Below are positions 51,001-62,360 of a stretch of 64,000 nucleotides of DNA, one piece after another (within the stretch, counting starts at the first letter, position 1; every line of letters starts with the position of its first letter). Under the pieces are notes generated by a model. It ran no database searches. It saw only the letters and a list, made by a program, of their open reading frames with translations, and was not told the DNA's origin. The DNA comes from Onchidella celtica (lineage: Eukaryota > Mollusca > Gastropoda > Systellommatophora > Onchidiidae), in contig OZ007569.1 in assembly GCA_963931925.1 (NCBI GenBank), positions 30,707,091 to 30,771,090 on the forward strand, given 5' to 3'. A program made the position numbers and the translations under genes.

Positions 51001-54000
51001 TATTATTTAATTATTACGGCATTATAATTTTAAATCCTGTCCCTGTCTTACACATATCACATCATTATTACTAAATGTTGAACAAAAATGTTATGTTTCT
51101 TGCTGTTGAGCTTACGGATGAGGGTATAAATATGATGGATGCACTTTTATAATTTAATTAGCAATAATGAGAGATTTTAATGAGATTGGACTTTCCCTTC
51201 ACCTGATTATGATATAGTCTGGTTTTAATTTCTCTGACGTGCCGCCATAAACATTTTTGTGAAACACAGTAGAGCAAAAAATATATAAGGCATTGAAGGA
51301 AAAGGGTAAATTTGTTTCAAATGCTAAAAAAAAAACACACACACACATACTATTCCCGGGCAACTCTGGAGCTGTCTATTCCAAGTTTTATTTATGATGT
51401 AAGCTCACTTATATAATAAGTACATACTCTCTGGTAAGCTACACAATTCGTGGAAAGTGACCTGTGAGGTGCACTGCGTGCTACTGCAATAAAAGTTCTC
51501 CCTGTCATTAGCGTAATTTCAATTGAAACAAAACCACTGCTCATTGCAGTTTCACCTAAAGGAAAGCATTATGCAGTCCAGTTCCCAAAACACGCGTTTT
51601 CATTCTTCTGCAACGCAAAACAGCACAAATGAAACTTATTCCGAAAATAATCATTTGTATTTTCAAATCACTGGGATTGCTGTTAATATACACATCGTTC
51701 CACTACATTCTATATTCTTCGACCGCCGTCTTACCTTATCGCACGGTAATCTGTTAACTACTACCTGCTGTGATCACATACAAACCACAACATCAGGCTC
51801 GCTCAAACTTATTTCTGGTCACTGAGCAAATCAGGATCGAGCAACGTTAAGCAAACATTACGTCTATGGACAAGCCGACATTACAGCATTTTATATTTTT
51901 CTTTCATTAATTTTTCAACATGCCTCGGGCTGCGTTTACCTTCGATTTTCTGTGACAAATGAGTAAGAAATTAGTTTGCTACCAGAGAATTAAATACTGT
52001 AAAACAAGATAATGTTGTCCATGTGGCCGTTGCAAGTCCTGGCCACAAGAACCGTTTTTCTCACTTTGGGCCATTTGATAATGGTCACCCTAGAAAAGCT
52101 ATGTGTGACCTACATAGGTTTACACAGAACAAAAATGTTACCTCCGTTGTCCCAATTCCTTGTTCGCAGCTAGACCCCACAGGTCAATAAGCTATAATTA
52201 TGTGTGTGTACATTTCCACGTTCACTGTGCTGTTGTACAGGGTGCATGAGGTGTCAGAAACGACGGCATGTCATCGGTTCAGTCCAAGAGGTGATTACTT
52301 GCGTTTTGGCAAAGAAGCAGATAATCACTTTTTTGCACTGAAATGACGATCTATCTGTGCATATTAATAGTTCTATATCGGAAGGCCATTATATTATACT
52401 TAGAATGTTAACAAATTGTTAAGGAATGTGCAGGTGAAGTTTTATTGAGTTAATGTTGATTGGGTGACGTAATTTTATTGATCAAGGCCTGCAGCGTTAT
52501 TTCAAGACTCTTTATGAAATCCTTTCATGGGGTTTATTTTGAGGAAGAAATGCCCTGACAGAGATATCTTCGACTAGGTAAAAAGCTGAAGTAACATAAA
52601 CTTTTAATGTTCATATAAGCTTGGAGTGTGGCATAAAGGCTTACAGAAAAAGTGAGGAGAAAGCCGAGAAAATACATGTAACGAGAGGCCTAGTGATGAG
52701 ACATAGTGCAGATCTCAATTCATTGTACATTGTTTTGGACACAACCGATATGTAACAATCTTTGCACACAAATTCTAGACAATCCAAACAACTAGAGATC
52801 TTCTGTGGTCACACAAAATTCCGACAGGGCACTGTGTCAAGTCTGTTTTGCGTCGGTTTTGTCTAGAACTTGAACTGAATCACCTAGCCAGATAGATTTG
52901 TTACTGTCTGATTGGTGTGGGAGGTCCCGTTTAATTCCATAATCCACAAAACCAAGGCAATAACAGACTTGACTCAGTGCGCTATGTATTCTCTGCATGG
53001 TGCACGTCGACATCCTCTAAATTCTTGCACTCGATTCCCGAAACCATCTCTAAATTTCTTTCAACAGACTCTCTCTCCTATATACAAACCAATTAAATGT
53101 CTATCGTGATCATTAATATAGAGGGCTTCAATAATTATAATAATGGCAATATGCTCACAACTGAGTTAAAAAATACGGTGGCGTTGATCTCTTTTGAATT
53201 CAAAACGCATCGTTCACACACACACACAAAAAAAATTAACGGCGATTTCAACTGAGCGGAAGATAGGCCTACCATTAAACACCACAAGATTACCATTTAA
53301 TACAATAAAAAAAGCGAAGGAAACTAAAGACAAATTTTACCACATAATCCTGGCCCGTTCAATGGAAGAAACAGCTGGTTTGTCTAGCTGTTCTGCACCA
53401 TTGCATTCCTAACAGGCCAGGTGAAAGGTATTTTCACGCAATGAATGCAACAAAACGTCTTGTCGTTTCCCTCAGCCCATAAATTTAGCGGCACGGTGAA
53501 ATCCAGCACCAAAGTCAGAAATATCCCCTTCATAATCTCATTCCAGCAAGCTATGAATAGATCGTCCACAGGACAATAATATTTTCCAATCCTCCGGGAA
53601 ACAGCCCCTTACGAGTTACCAGAGCCTAATACCCTTTCACTGGCGACTGGGTCTGTGGGGATCTATTCAGTTGGAACTTGTGAAGCATGATCAAGACTGC
53701 AGATATGAACATGTGCGAACAAAATTAATTGTGTAACATCTGTTCATTTGTTTGGAGATTCCACGCCTGGCGTTGCCGATCTCTGGCATTACAGATTCGT
53801 AAGCCCCTGTCCTAGCCCCTCCACTGCAAGGTGTTTAGAGATCGGGATCCCCTAGACCTAATAACACGTATTATTCATGAACTGGAAATGTTTTTAAGGT
53901 AACCTGTTTTAAATTCAAAAGGCTTGAAAGTTTGGCCATAAGTGGCAAAACAATTGATAGACGTGCCTCCGCAAGTAACAATAAATGTCTTCTGGACATG

Positions 54001-57000
54001 CCGACACCACCATGCTGACAATACTATGTGCAGTAGATAAGTTTTAATTTTTTACCAGGAAGTGTTCTGATAGGAATAGGGTTTGAAAAATCTATTCCTG
54101 GACATTTTCACCAAGCGCAAGAGAACGATGAACTTTAAATTCCGAATCAAGACATGAAAAAAAGTGCCATGGGTAATAGGCTAAATCCAGGTTTATGATT
54201 TCTTACGAAAAACTAAAATGTAAGTTTTTCTGCCCAGTGCTGGATTCGGGCACGAGTTCGTTATAACAGAATGTAGTGCAATTTCCACTGCATTCGAGAC
54301 CAGTGAATGGACAGGCACTTAAAAGTCACTTTTACAATTGTGATGTGACCATAATGTCGTCCTTTCTTCATCTGAATTAAGTAGCAATTATCTACCAACA
54401 ACAAAATAGGCATTTTCATAAAGGACTACCATTTGTATCGCAGCATTACACTCCACTGAGAAAATTATTTTATGCCAGGGCAGTCAGCGACAAATCCGTA
54501 CTGTCTGTGCACATGCCAATTCGTTTCCCAGTTCTAACAAGTCAGTATTTCTACAGCTACAGTGAAGTTTCAGTTGATACCACATACAGGCCTTTATTTA
54601 CCTTACTACTTATCGGGAATTATGGCTAGGGTCTCATACAACGCAGTTATCTATATTTCTATCACGGGACACTAATCAAGACAAAGGGTATTCATGTATC
54701 CTGCTTTACAATCAATATCAACTTCTCAATCTGTTTGTGACAACTGCCATAGTGTGACACAATTCCTTCCTTCACAGCCCCCCCCCCTTTCTTTTTGGTG
54801 CGTCCCATAATATCCCATAGCAGTTCGGTTTCCATTATTTCAAATGTCGGAGTAAGCACGTCTTGCAGCAAATCACAGACTTCACAACAAAGGCACTGTA
54901 CAACAGCGTATCTGGCTCCAAATACAAGTCGACCTCCAAAGAATTTATTTCGCGACGTCAATACACCCATAGAATTGTTTAAAATGGAAGACTTAATTTT
55001 GTGTGAAATTTGGTACACATAACTGCTCGTTAATTCACACTCACAAATCCAAAAATTTACACAGTACACTTACAACGTAGGCTACGATAGAGCTAAAAGT
55101 AAGAGAAATAGTCATTCCAAAAATCGAAGTTCCCGTATTCACTATATCAGTTAAAGGCTCAAGATCTGAAAGTTCTAGACTTTGATTCGTCCCTGTATTT
55201 AGGCCTAATTTCTCCTGAAATCTTCTCGCGTTAATCAAATTGTAATTTTTTTTTTTTATCACAGAAGAAAACGATTGCTATTTCAGTTTTATGTCAGAGC
55301 ACAGGCCACATATTAGTGCAATATTTACTTCTACCTAAGGAAACCAGCAAATAGTGACTTTCTGCGGAATGGTTGGTTTTGTGAAAGAAAACAAGATATC
55401 TTAGCAAAAGAAATCCACCAAGCCGTATGGATACCTGTTTAAAAGGAATAAGGCGAGCTGGGGGCGTCTGACTTTGATACATAACCTACTGTTCATTTGC
55501 GATGAAAGTGATACGGCAGTGGATGCTTCTAGTAACTGTCCGAAAATTCCTAATTCCCAACTAAGGAAATAAACATATTTCAATCAATTGGATGAGAGTT
55601 TTTAGAAAATTACGAGATTAAGCGGAATTTGACTTTTAGATTTTTTATTCATGTACTTGGGGAAGAGGGAAAGGGGGGGGGGGAATTTGGGGCATGCGCT
55701 CACGCCCACATAATTATATGTGTACGTACAGACACATGCGCTCTCTAGCCATTCACCATAATCAGATTATTTCAAGAACTGCAGTACTCTCGAACTTGGA
55801 GAAATAGTCATTCTACCATGATATACTTGATAGCAAATATGATATGAGATTATATCTTATTAACAGCAAATTGCAGAAGCTCCCCCGCCCCCCAATTTAA
55901 GGAACAACACCAAAACAAGACATAAACGACAATTCTGCCGGAAATCGTGGTGGTTATTTTCGAACAAAAAAGAAAAACGGAACAAAAAAGGACTTTGTTC
56001 ACAGAAACTTTGGTCTGAACAAACACTCGAGGCATGTTTCATAATCAAAATCGAACTTTCTTTTTTTCCAAAAATTGGTGCCTTAAACTTTCAACTGTTA
56101 AGATTAAAAATTAATAATCAGGCACACAATAAATATTCTTTTTGTTGAAATCTCTAAACGTAGCGAGTAAAACTCTCGTTCAAATACACTGTGGGTTAAA
56201 GGAGAAATTACGTAGGAGAATGTTACATTATACTCCATCTGGAGATGTCTGAGCAGTTAGTGACAAATCCGTGTTGTCTGTGTACGTGCCTGTTTGTTTC
56301 CCAATTCTACAAGCCACTATTTCTACAGCGACATTGAAGTTTCAATTGATATCACATACAGGCCTTTATCTGCCTTATTTCTTGTCGGTCACTTCGTTGA
56401 AATAGCCGTGTCAATATCACAAGCACAGAAAATTTAATGAAATGTCGCATTATGCCATACATACATTTCAAATATCCAATATTGAGAAATGCCTCGCAAT
56501 AATAGTCACTTTTCAACACAACTCCACAGCTATCGCCATTTCCAGTTTCCACTGCTTAGAGCTTGTACTGTCAAATATAGTTAGGATCAACTTGCCTAGA
56601 CACCATACCTTTTGTCAATAGACACAGACAATCGGCTTACAATGAAGGAGAAAGGACGACACCCACTGCTGATCATGATCAGTTCAGGTACAGGGAATCG
56701 TTGATCTGCTAGGAAGTCAGTGGTTCTGAGACCGTTGTGGAAACAAGGACTCATTGCCGAAAGAAAAAGGCTTAATAAATCTATTTTATATATCGTTCCT
56801 GAAATTTTCCCTAACCGCCTATGGAATTTTTTAGAACCACTATTTAGCCCATAAATATTATGGTATATCACCGTAACCATGCTATATTTTAACTAATCTT
56901 TGACACCTGAAGTGTTGCATTAATTTTCAGTCACTAATCCATTTCATGCAATTTAAACATCTGGGTCCCAAATGATTTTTTTTTTCTTTTGCCTCCTGTA

Positions 57001-59526
57001 AAAGAAATAGTCAGTGTCGGAGCTAGGTGGATGTAAAGATTTAAGTTATATTACGGGAATCACGTAATTTTCTCGAAAAAACGAAAGACGAAGATTATTT
57101 TGTGCACAGTCAGAGCTATTACGCAAAAGCTACATACGCGCATTATTTAATTTGTTACCTCAAGTGCAGTGATATCACTGCAAGTTAATCAAATCATTTT
57201 GTTACAAGGAAGTGATTTATGTGTTAAAGTAGTAAAATAATAATAATCATAATGAAATAACCACCAAAGCGAACTCAAATTACCACTGATTTATAACTTT
57301 TTAAATTTATTTTTTTTGCCATGTTCCCTTACATAATTATGTGCATTTTAGTAGTATCTATTCCAAACCAAACTGTTGAGAACCACCTTTCCAATGAAAT
57401 ACGTAAATTACCGTCAGATAGGCCCATATATTCTTATTCACAACTACATTGTATTCTAGATAACCTCATCTTATCTTTTATCGAAAAAAAGGGGGGAGGG
57501 AGGAGGAATAATGTGTTCCTCAAATACCCTATCCCAGTCAGGTCTGAAAGTCCTCGGTCTGCTTATGGAAATGATTAATTTTTTTCTCTGCTGAACAGAT
57601 TTTTCCGACATGGTGCCGAGAGCCTTCACTGTCGTTTGAATGATAAGCATGTTATGCAACTATGCAAATCAAAACAGATCCACTGAAAAGTAAGTTCTGG
57701 CAGCCAGAGGCCCCTATAGAGCTACTATGACATTATTTTGACAACCAGGCCTTTAATTCAATGACAATTTTGGCAGTCTTATCGCCCCTTCCATATCAAA
57801 GGATATTGATTTTGTTTCTTGTCGAGAGACACCTAGTTTGGATTGACTGCGTAGTTACAAGTCTGTTTGTAGCACTGCTGCCCTTTTCATTTTCAAGTGA
57901 AAGATATTGGCTTGGCGAATGTACTTGGCCCTCAAGCTTGAACCATGAAGGTAATTGAAGTGGAGATAGATAATAATGCAAAAGAGGGGGACAATTATAG
58001 TTTAACTTATGCCAGTCGTAAGAAAGTAAGGGGTGCCAAACAGAAAGTGAGGGGAGAGATTAATAATTTTGTCAGTGAAGAGATAACAACTGCCAAGTTG
58101 CAAACTATAAGTTAAAATGCGGCAAAAAGAATAAACTATACGTGTCCTTTCTGTATTATTTCTCGGCTTTTCTATATAGAACTTTTTCTTTTTGCCATAA
58201 TTTGACTTTTCTTCAAGCCTTGCTGCGATCCCCGGATTTTCTGTGGTTTTTATAATATTTCAGCAATATAAAGTGAAAATCCCCCCCCCCCCTTCTCTTT
58301 GTTTTGTTCTTATGGCAACAAAATTAATGGACATAATAAATATATATCACTGTGATGCATTATTATAATTATGCAACAACCAGCAAATCGCAGACCTAAA
58401 AAAATACACTGTTGGAGAATCCAGAAATATCTGTCTATTCAAGGAATAATGCATGGGGTCAATGATAAAGTATAGTAGATGAAAATATTGATACTGAGGA
58501 GACAATAAATTTAGGAGCTGCCGGGCAAATTTATAAAATCGTTGCTGTTCTCTGTAAAAACCTGCAATGCAGTGTTAGATATATCACATTATGATGATGT
58601 TGTTGCCGTGTGTACAAGACTAGATTACCCTAGCGCGGTGCACTCCTCGGCGCCGGGCCTAGCTGGGAGCAATTATTATGTCCAGTTGGTTTAGAGCAGG
58701 TCCTGACATACACAAAAACACTTGAAAGAAAATTAAACGAGATAAATTTACGACCTTACCTTATTCTTCATGAGTGCGTTGACGTTAGCTTGCCTGTCAA
58801 GGAGAAATTTACACAGCCAAATGTTATTGGTGAGAGCGGCGATGTGCAAACAAGTCCGCCCGTCAGTGTTTCCGCTGTCGATGGCGTTTGGCTGACCTTC
58901 GGTGTGAACAAGCAAGTACTGAACCACGTCTAAAGGAAAGACATCGACAAGAAATACAAGGTAACCCAGAAAAAAACCGGATACGTTTAAAAATTGATTG
59001 GCTTCTTAAATAATTAGCACACCCCATATCAATCAACCCGTATAGTAAGTCAATTTATAGAGAAACCACATGTTCAGTCTATGTTCCTCAATGTCACACA
59101 GCCACTTCAGTTCCTTTTATTTATCTTATTAGAAACCATTCAACTACTGAGTAAGAAACACAAACCGTGTTTATTTTTTAAATGTTACTTTCTTTTTTTG
59201 AGTAATTTGGCTTGTGTGCCTGTTTTAGGAAAGATTATGCACAAGTTACACAATGCTTTTACATTTCTATTAACAAAATATCGTACACACTCAGAGCTGG
59301 CTGGTGAAATTGTCCAGCACGTCTGTCTGTCTGTCTGTCTGTCGGTCTGTCTGTCTGTCTGTCTGTCTGTCTATTTATCTATCTATCCTTACCTAAATGC
59401 CCAGACTGGGCCGCTTCGTGTATTGGTTGATCTCCTTTTAGATTCCTGGCCCACAGGTCTACGTGATTGCGTCTCAGGATCTCCAAAGCCTCGGTAGAGC
59501 CACTGACTGTCGCACAATGTGAAGCT
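41872..59526 (-). CDS. Ankyrin-repeat protein with long disordered charged tail; ten exons, 5' end missing
   Basis: On the minus strand: 59526-59393, 58929-58760, 50842-49338, 48302-48194, 47884-47701, 46847-46777, 46092-45830, 45004-44856, 44225-44046, 42014-41872. All junctions are GT-AG and keep phase, giving 968 codons to a TAA. The first two exons and the start of the third encode ankyrin repeats (DQPIHEAAQSGHLDVVQYLL; DGRTCLHIAALTNN; YSPYDAALIKGH). AAVTIQVGYKYHKKRK follows and looks like a degenerate IQ motif. Then come about 480 Lys/Ser/Glu-rich disordered residues and a charged helix-prone segment (ESVKRYETERKSIRQLHQIR). Likely a scaffold or adaptor protein. I could not name an orthologue; inversin-like or IQANK-like proteins share the ankyrin plus IQ plan. 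Confidence 0.82.
42280..42340 (+). repeat. Dispersed repeat family C, partial copy 2
   Basis: GAATAGTGAACACAATTCAG followed by TCTCCATTCAGCTTTGT, aligning with 26160-26215. Lies in an ankyrin-gene intron. Confidence 0.55.
44046..44225 (-). CDS. Ankyrin gene exon, Ser/Arg/Thr-rich
   Basis: SRSSARGRRPTSTMSSKTGT and SGYTIMTSYGSRRIRQAP. Acceptor TTGCAG, donor AAAT|GTAAGT (consensus). Read-through of this donor would stop at 44026, giving an alternative C-terminus. Confidence 0.75.
44856..45004 (-). CDS. Ankyrin gene exon
   Basis: Encodes SEVYVTENYYYDNPRKSTSR and EAMRRRQEVAQQQLIKAYKP. Acceptor TTCCTGTAG, donor CAAA|GTAGGC. If the donor were skipped the frame would stop at 44836, so an alternative short end is possible. 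Confidence 0.75.
45621..45711 (-). repeat. Dispersed repeat family C, inverted copy 3
   Basis: The reverse complement reads GTTGTTAGGGGCTGTAGTAG, TACATAGAAAGC, GAGCAGTGCACACAA and TCTATTTGGCTTTGTAA, in the same order as 26124-26218. Confidence 0.72.
45830..46092 (-). CDS. Ankyrin gene exon, Ser/Arg/Asn-rich
   Basis: 263 bases encoding NTNDVPDSARSGTARNYPQP and later NNYSASPRLTRPQTAHGIKV. Acceptor TTATCAAG (weak polypyrimidine tract), donor AAAGA|GTGAGT. Disordered. Confidence 0.78.
46777..46847 (-). CDS. Ankyrin gene micro-exon, 71 bp
   Basis: EQMKMIQEERAKSAGVKRGH continues the helix of the previous exon. Acceptor TTTAAACAG, donor AAT|GTAAGA. Short, but in phase on both sides. Confidence 0.75.
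46904..47141. mobile_element. hAT-type MITE, 238 bp, in an ankyrin-gene intron
   Basis: Left end CAGGGGTCAGCAATCTTTGC; right end GGATGTCAATCCCTG (inverse CAGGGATTGACATCC). Flanking 8-mers CACTATGA (46896-46903) and CATTATAA (47142-47149) agree at 6 of 8, consistent with a decayed hAT 8-bp target duplication. Confidence 0.75.
47701..47884 (-). CDS. Ankyrin gene exon, helical segment
   Basis: 184 bases; ESVKRYETERKSIRQLHQIR and SAENWEEYLQ suggest amphipathic helix. Acceptor TTATTTCAG, donor CAAG|GTACGT. Confidence 0.82.
48194..48302 (-). CDS. Ankyrin gene exon, acidic-basic linker
   Basis: 109 bases; encodes PNDDDQGYTDVEDMGG and RRKKTRPNKLIQSIQ. Acceptor CATTTTAG, donor ACAG|GTATAG. Phase matches both neighbours. 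Confidence 0.82.
49338..50842 (-). CDS. Ankyrin gene, 1.5-kb disordered exon
   Basis: Acceptor TTTCCTCAG, donor GAAAG|GTGAGA. Starts GKYYSPYDAALIKGHTEAKD (last ankyrin repeat) and the IQ-like segment, then a long Lys/Ser/Glu/Thr/Gln-rich stretch with SPK, KSP and SSDV motifs typical of phosphorylated disordered regions. Both other frames give long artefactual open frames. Confidence 0.87.
52827..52983. mobile_element. MITE family B, copy 2
   Basis: GGGCACTGTGTCAAGTCTG at the left and AACAGACTTGACTCAGTGCG at the right are inverted repeats. The interior resembles 23785-23952 and 61275-61471. Inside the large ankyrin-gene intron. Confidence 0.75.
54479..54619 (+). repeat. Direct repeat, unit 1
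   Basis: GACAAATCCGTACTGTCTGT, GAAGTTTCAGTTGATACCAC and ATACAGGCCTTTAT match 56249-56390 in the same orientation, about 80 percent identical. Confidence 0.75.
54692..54970 (-). CDS. Hypothetical open frame inside the large intron
   Basis: From an ATG at 54968-54970 the frame reads MGVLTSRNKFFGGRLVFGAR and then a Cys-rich VVQCLCCEVCDLLQDVL. Its composition is not low-complexity, unlike neighbouring frames. A G-run (54780-54789) lies inside and could mark a frameshift. No family recognised and no splice sites assigned. Met-Gly at the start would allow N-myristoylation in principle. Chance or decayed gene remains possible. Confidence 0.2.
   Translation of the reverse strand: MGVLTSRNKFFGGRLVFGARYAVVQCLCCEVCDLLQDVLTPTFEIMETELLWDIMGRTKKKGGGAVKEGIVSHYGSCHKQIEKLILIVKQDT
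56249..56390 (+). repeat. Direct repeat, unit 2
   Basis: GACAAATCCGTGTTGTCTGT, GAAGTTTCAATTGATATCAC and ATACAGGCCTTTAT; second copy of the unit at 54479-54619, 1.77 kb away. Confidence 0.75.
58760..58929 (-). CDS. Ankyrin gene, second visible exon
   Basis: Acceptor CTTTAG, donor AATAAG|GTAAGG. Encodes DVVQYLLVHTEGQPNAI and DGRTCLHIAALTNN, a good ankyrin consensus. The split GAC codon with the previous exon supports the join. Confidence 0.85.
59323..59386. repeat. (CTGT)n(CTAT)n next to a splice donor
   Basis: CTGT repeats (59323-59370) then CTAT-type repeats to 59386, ending 6 bases from the donor of the first visible ankyrin-gene exon. On the transcribed strand the intron starts GTAAGG and then enters GATA/GACA repeats. 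Confidence 0.9.
59393..59526 (-). CDS. Ankyrin gene, first visible exon
   Basis: Acceptor CTTCCAG, donor TTTAG|GTAAGG. Encodes SHCATVSGSTEALEIL and GDQPIHEAAQSGHL, one ankyrin repeat plus a partial one. It starts with the last base of a split codon, so at least one earlier exon exists; I found none between 59527 and 64000. Confidence 0.82.
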
Positions 59527-62360
59527 CTGGAAGGCCAACGACACACAGTCATAAAACCATACGATGTGGATAACTTTCAGTATGAATCATTCCATCTTGC
59601 CGTTTAATATCTTCAGCCCCCGATTAGATTCCCAGGACAGCATGACAAAAACGGCTGCCATCATACTGGCCAAGTGTGCAGTACACAAGCCTAAACACTG
59701 CACGGACAGGATACAATCCAGTTAAGCCGCATTAATTTTTCTTGCCGATGTTTTACTATTTTAAATCTCGGATTGGCCATTCGTTCAAGAGAAGCTTAAA
59801 TGTCTGACAGATCAAACAAATCAATGTTCTCATCAAACCAAACATTCTCTTTAAAAAAAAAAAAGGAGAAAAAAAATAAGGAAAATCAATATATTTACAA
59901 TACACATCACATAAAGTCGTTTCGATTTAGGATCACCGATTCTATTTGAAGAGGTCATAAATCACTGTCATTTCGACGTGGAAGATATTCTGGTACAAAA
60001 ATGGAGTTGGGGGGGTTGGGGGGGGGGAGGGGACAATTAGGCAGCTAACTGTATTCACATTTTCATTTTTAGGCAAGATAAAATCATAATATTGTGAATT
60101 ATTTATTATTGGTCATTATTGTGTTCACGAAATTCCAGCTGCGACATAGTCACCACATCCTTTTTCTTCAAACTTGTATGCAAAAGAGTGCTTTAATTTA
60201 AGCTTTCTCCAACAGTCTCCACATTTTTCACCCACATTTAGCCTACATAAATAGGATAATAATGAATTTAAATCACGGCTCAGGTCTTCATTTTGCACAA
60301 AGCCAGTATCAACGAAATCTGGTGAGTAGACACTCTTCGTCTGCTGTAAAGCGTTCACATTTAAATTCGACCAGCTATAGCCATAAGAAATGAGCGACAA
60401 AAAGTTCAAATATAATCAATTATTATAAATTTACGTGTATCCAAATATTTTGTCTTGTTTTTTTTGTTTTCAGGTTCAATTTTTTTTCTTACCAACAATG
60501 GCCATAATGAATTAGCAACACAAAAGTTCAATGTGAATTTATCCCAAGCAGTTCGATGCTAGAAAACATGAAACTGAAGTTTAGCTTTTTTTTTCTTTTT
60601 TCAACCCATGAAAGATCGATTTCTCTTGATTTCAGTTCCTGATATCGAATAACACAAACATAAACACTTACAGATAGGCGCAGCACAGAAAACTAAAACT
60701 TTTCACTAAATCTGATTAAAATTGGATAACCAGAATTTCCGTAAGTTCACTGTTTAAGCCTACACCTTGAAAGATCCGACCTAATCAATGCAGAGAATGA
60801 ACAAAACACTGTCACAGTAGACAGGACAGAAATCAGACTTGCATGCAGTGCTTGTCACGAGTCCCAGGCCGCACAACAAAAGCGGGCACCTCTGCTCCAA
60901 ATCCTCGTGTCAATACGCTATGTCCTAAAATTTCTAAGGGTTCTACAAATCACGCAGAACTATTAGCCAGCCCGCGTGGAGTAACTTGTCTGAAGAAAAA
61001 TAATGTTTGTCCATTACTGAAGGCAAGCGAACAGTATTTTGTTTGACCAGCTTTATAATAATATAGAACCAACGACCAAGAAAACTGTCATACTTGATTT
61101 CCATACAAATGAATTCAGATACAGGAAAACATTGATAACTTATTAAGAACGAGAAGGTATGTAACATGTCACATTTTTTTGGTTTTATGTCAGGTTGTTG
61201 CCAACCTCTCATCCAAGCGTATACGTATGCATTTTTGCTATGGTTGTAAAACCCGGTTTTATTGCTAAGGCTGGAGGCACACTGAATCATACAAGTCTGT
61301 TTTGACTCAGTGTGCCAGATCTCTCTTTTCGCCAGCTAACTCAAGACAGTTTTGACGTCCCCAAACTGGACAGACTTGTTTCGGTTTCGCCAGTGCACCA
61401 GGTCCCATTTTACTACGTAGTCAATATCCTATAATAAAGCCGAGATAAAACAGACTAGACTCAGTGTGGCATCAGACCAACACTGTCCCTCAACAGAGCA
61501 ACATCGCTGCAAAATTATTGCAATAATTAAATATAACATCAAGAAAATAACCTCTGGAAACTTGTCCCCCGGTCACTAAAATTGAAGCTTTACAGCATGA
61601 AAATATACCACCTCCCCTACATACACACACACAACACAACCTCCACCCCACCACCTGTTTTTTCCCCTTCTTTGGTAAAATAAAATAATAATTATCTTAT
61701 GAAGAATCATGGGCAGTCACCGTGGAGGAAAATTAACGAATGCAATGATACTCTTTTCACAAGATCTCTCGAGTACTCAAGCAAAAGTGAATTCCTCCCC
61801 ATAATAATAGCCCTGTAACATAATACTGGTAGAAGCTTTACAAATGTTCTTAAGAAGCAGTTTTTCAATCCGGGGTTATAAAGAGACAACAGGCGCAGTG
61901 CATTAAACCACCATGATAGAAAATGATTATCTTCAGATCGGCAGCGTTTCAAGACGCTTAAAAGTCAATAAAAGTTTGAATTGAAAGGTTTATACAAATA
62001 ATTCAATAAGTGAAATCGGCGGTGTCTTTTAACCTCACATTGTGGCACAAAGGTTTCTATTCACTTTCAGGCTGTCTTTATAAATGACTGAAGGTGGGTG
62101 CCAGTGTTCAGTATTGTTAATGGTAATAAATCTCAATTTACATAATATCCTTGCTGACGGGTTCAGTGTGTTTGCAAAGCTTTCCGTCCGGTTACAGCGA
62201 TAATCTTTTAAAATGTATATCACGATACCTCGACAGAGGAAGAAACAGATATTCTAGCTTCTCTTGCAGAAGACTTAACAGAAGTATCACATCTTGCACT
62301 GGCTGTGTCTGATTCACCTTATCACTGTCAACAGTGAGGCCTTGTTTGCGTTCTCCTGCC
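59527..62360. other. Upstream or intronic DNA; no exon recognised
   Basis: AT-rich, with G-runs at 60008-60031 and MITE family B copy 3 (61275-61471). Probably an intron of the ankyrin gene, since the first visible exon starts mid-codon. Short minus frames (60125-60409, 61707-61952) show no ankyrin or other domain. Confidence 0.5.
61275..61471. mobile_element. MITE family B, copy 3
   Basis: Begins GGCACACTGAATCATACAAG and ends AAACAGACTAGACTCAGTGT. The interior has GACAGACTTGTTTCGGTTTC and GTGCACCAGGTCCCATTTTA as in the other copies. The longest and clearest member. Confidence 0.75.

Larger units (their letters stand above)
50843..58759 (-). other. Ankyrin gene large intron (7.9 kb)
   Basis: Contains MITE family B (52827-52983), a direct-repeat pair (54479-54619 and 56249-56390), several homopolymer runs and one intriguing minus frame at 54692-54970. 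Otherwise AT-rich with no supported exon. Confidence 0.7.
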
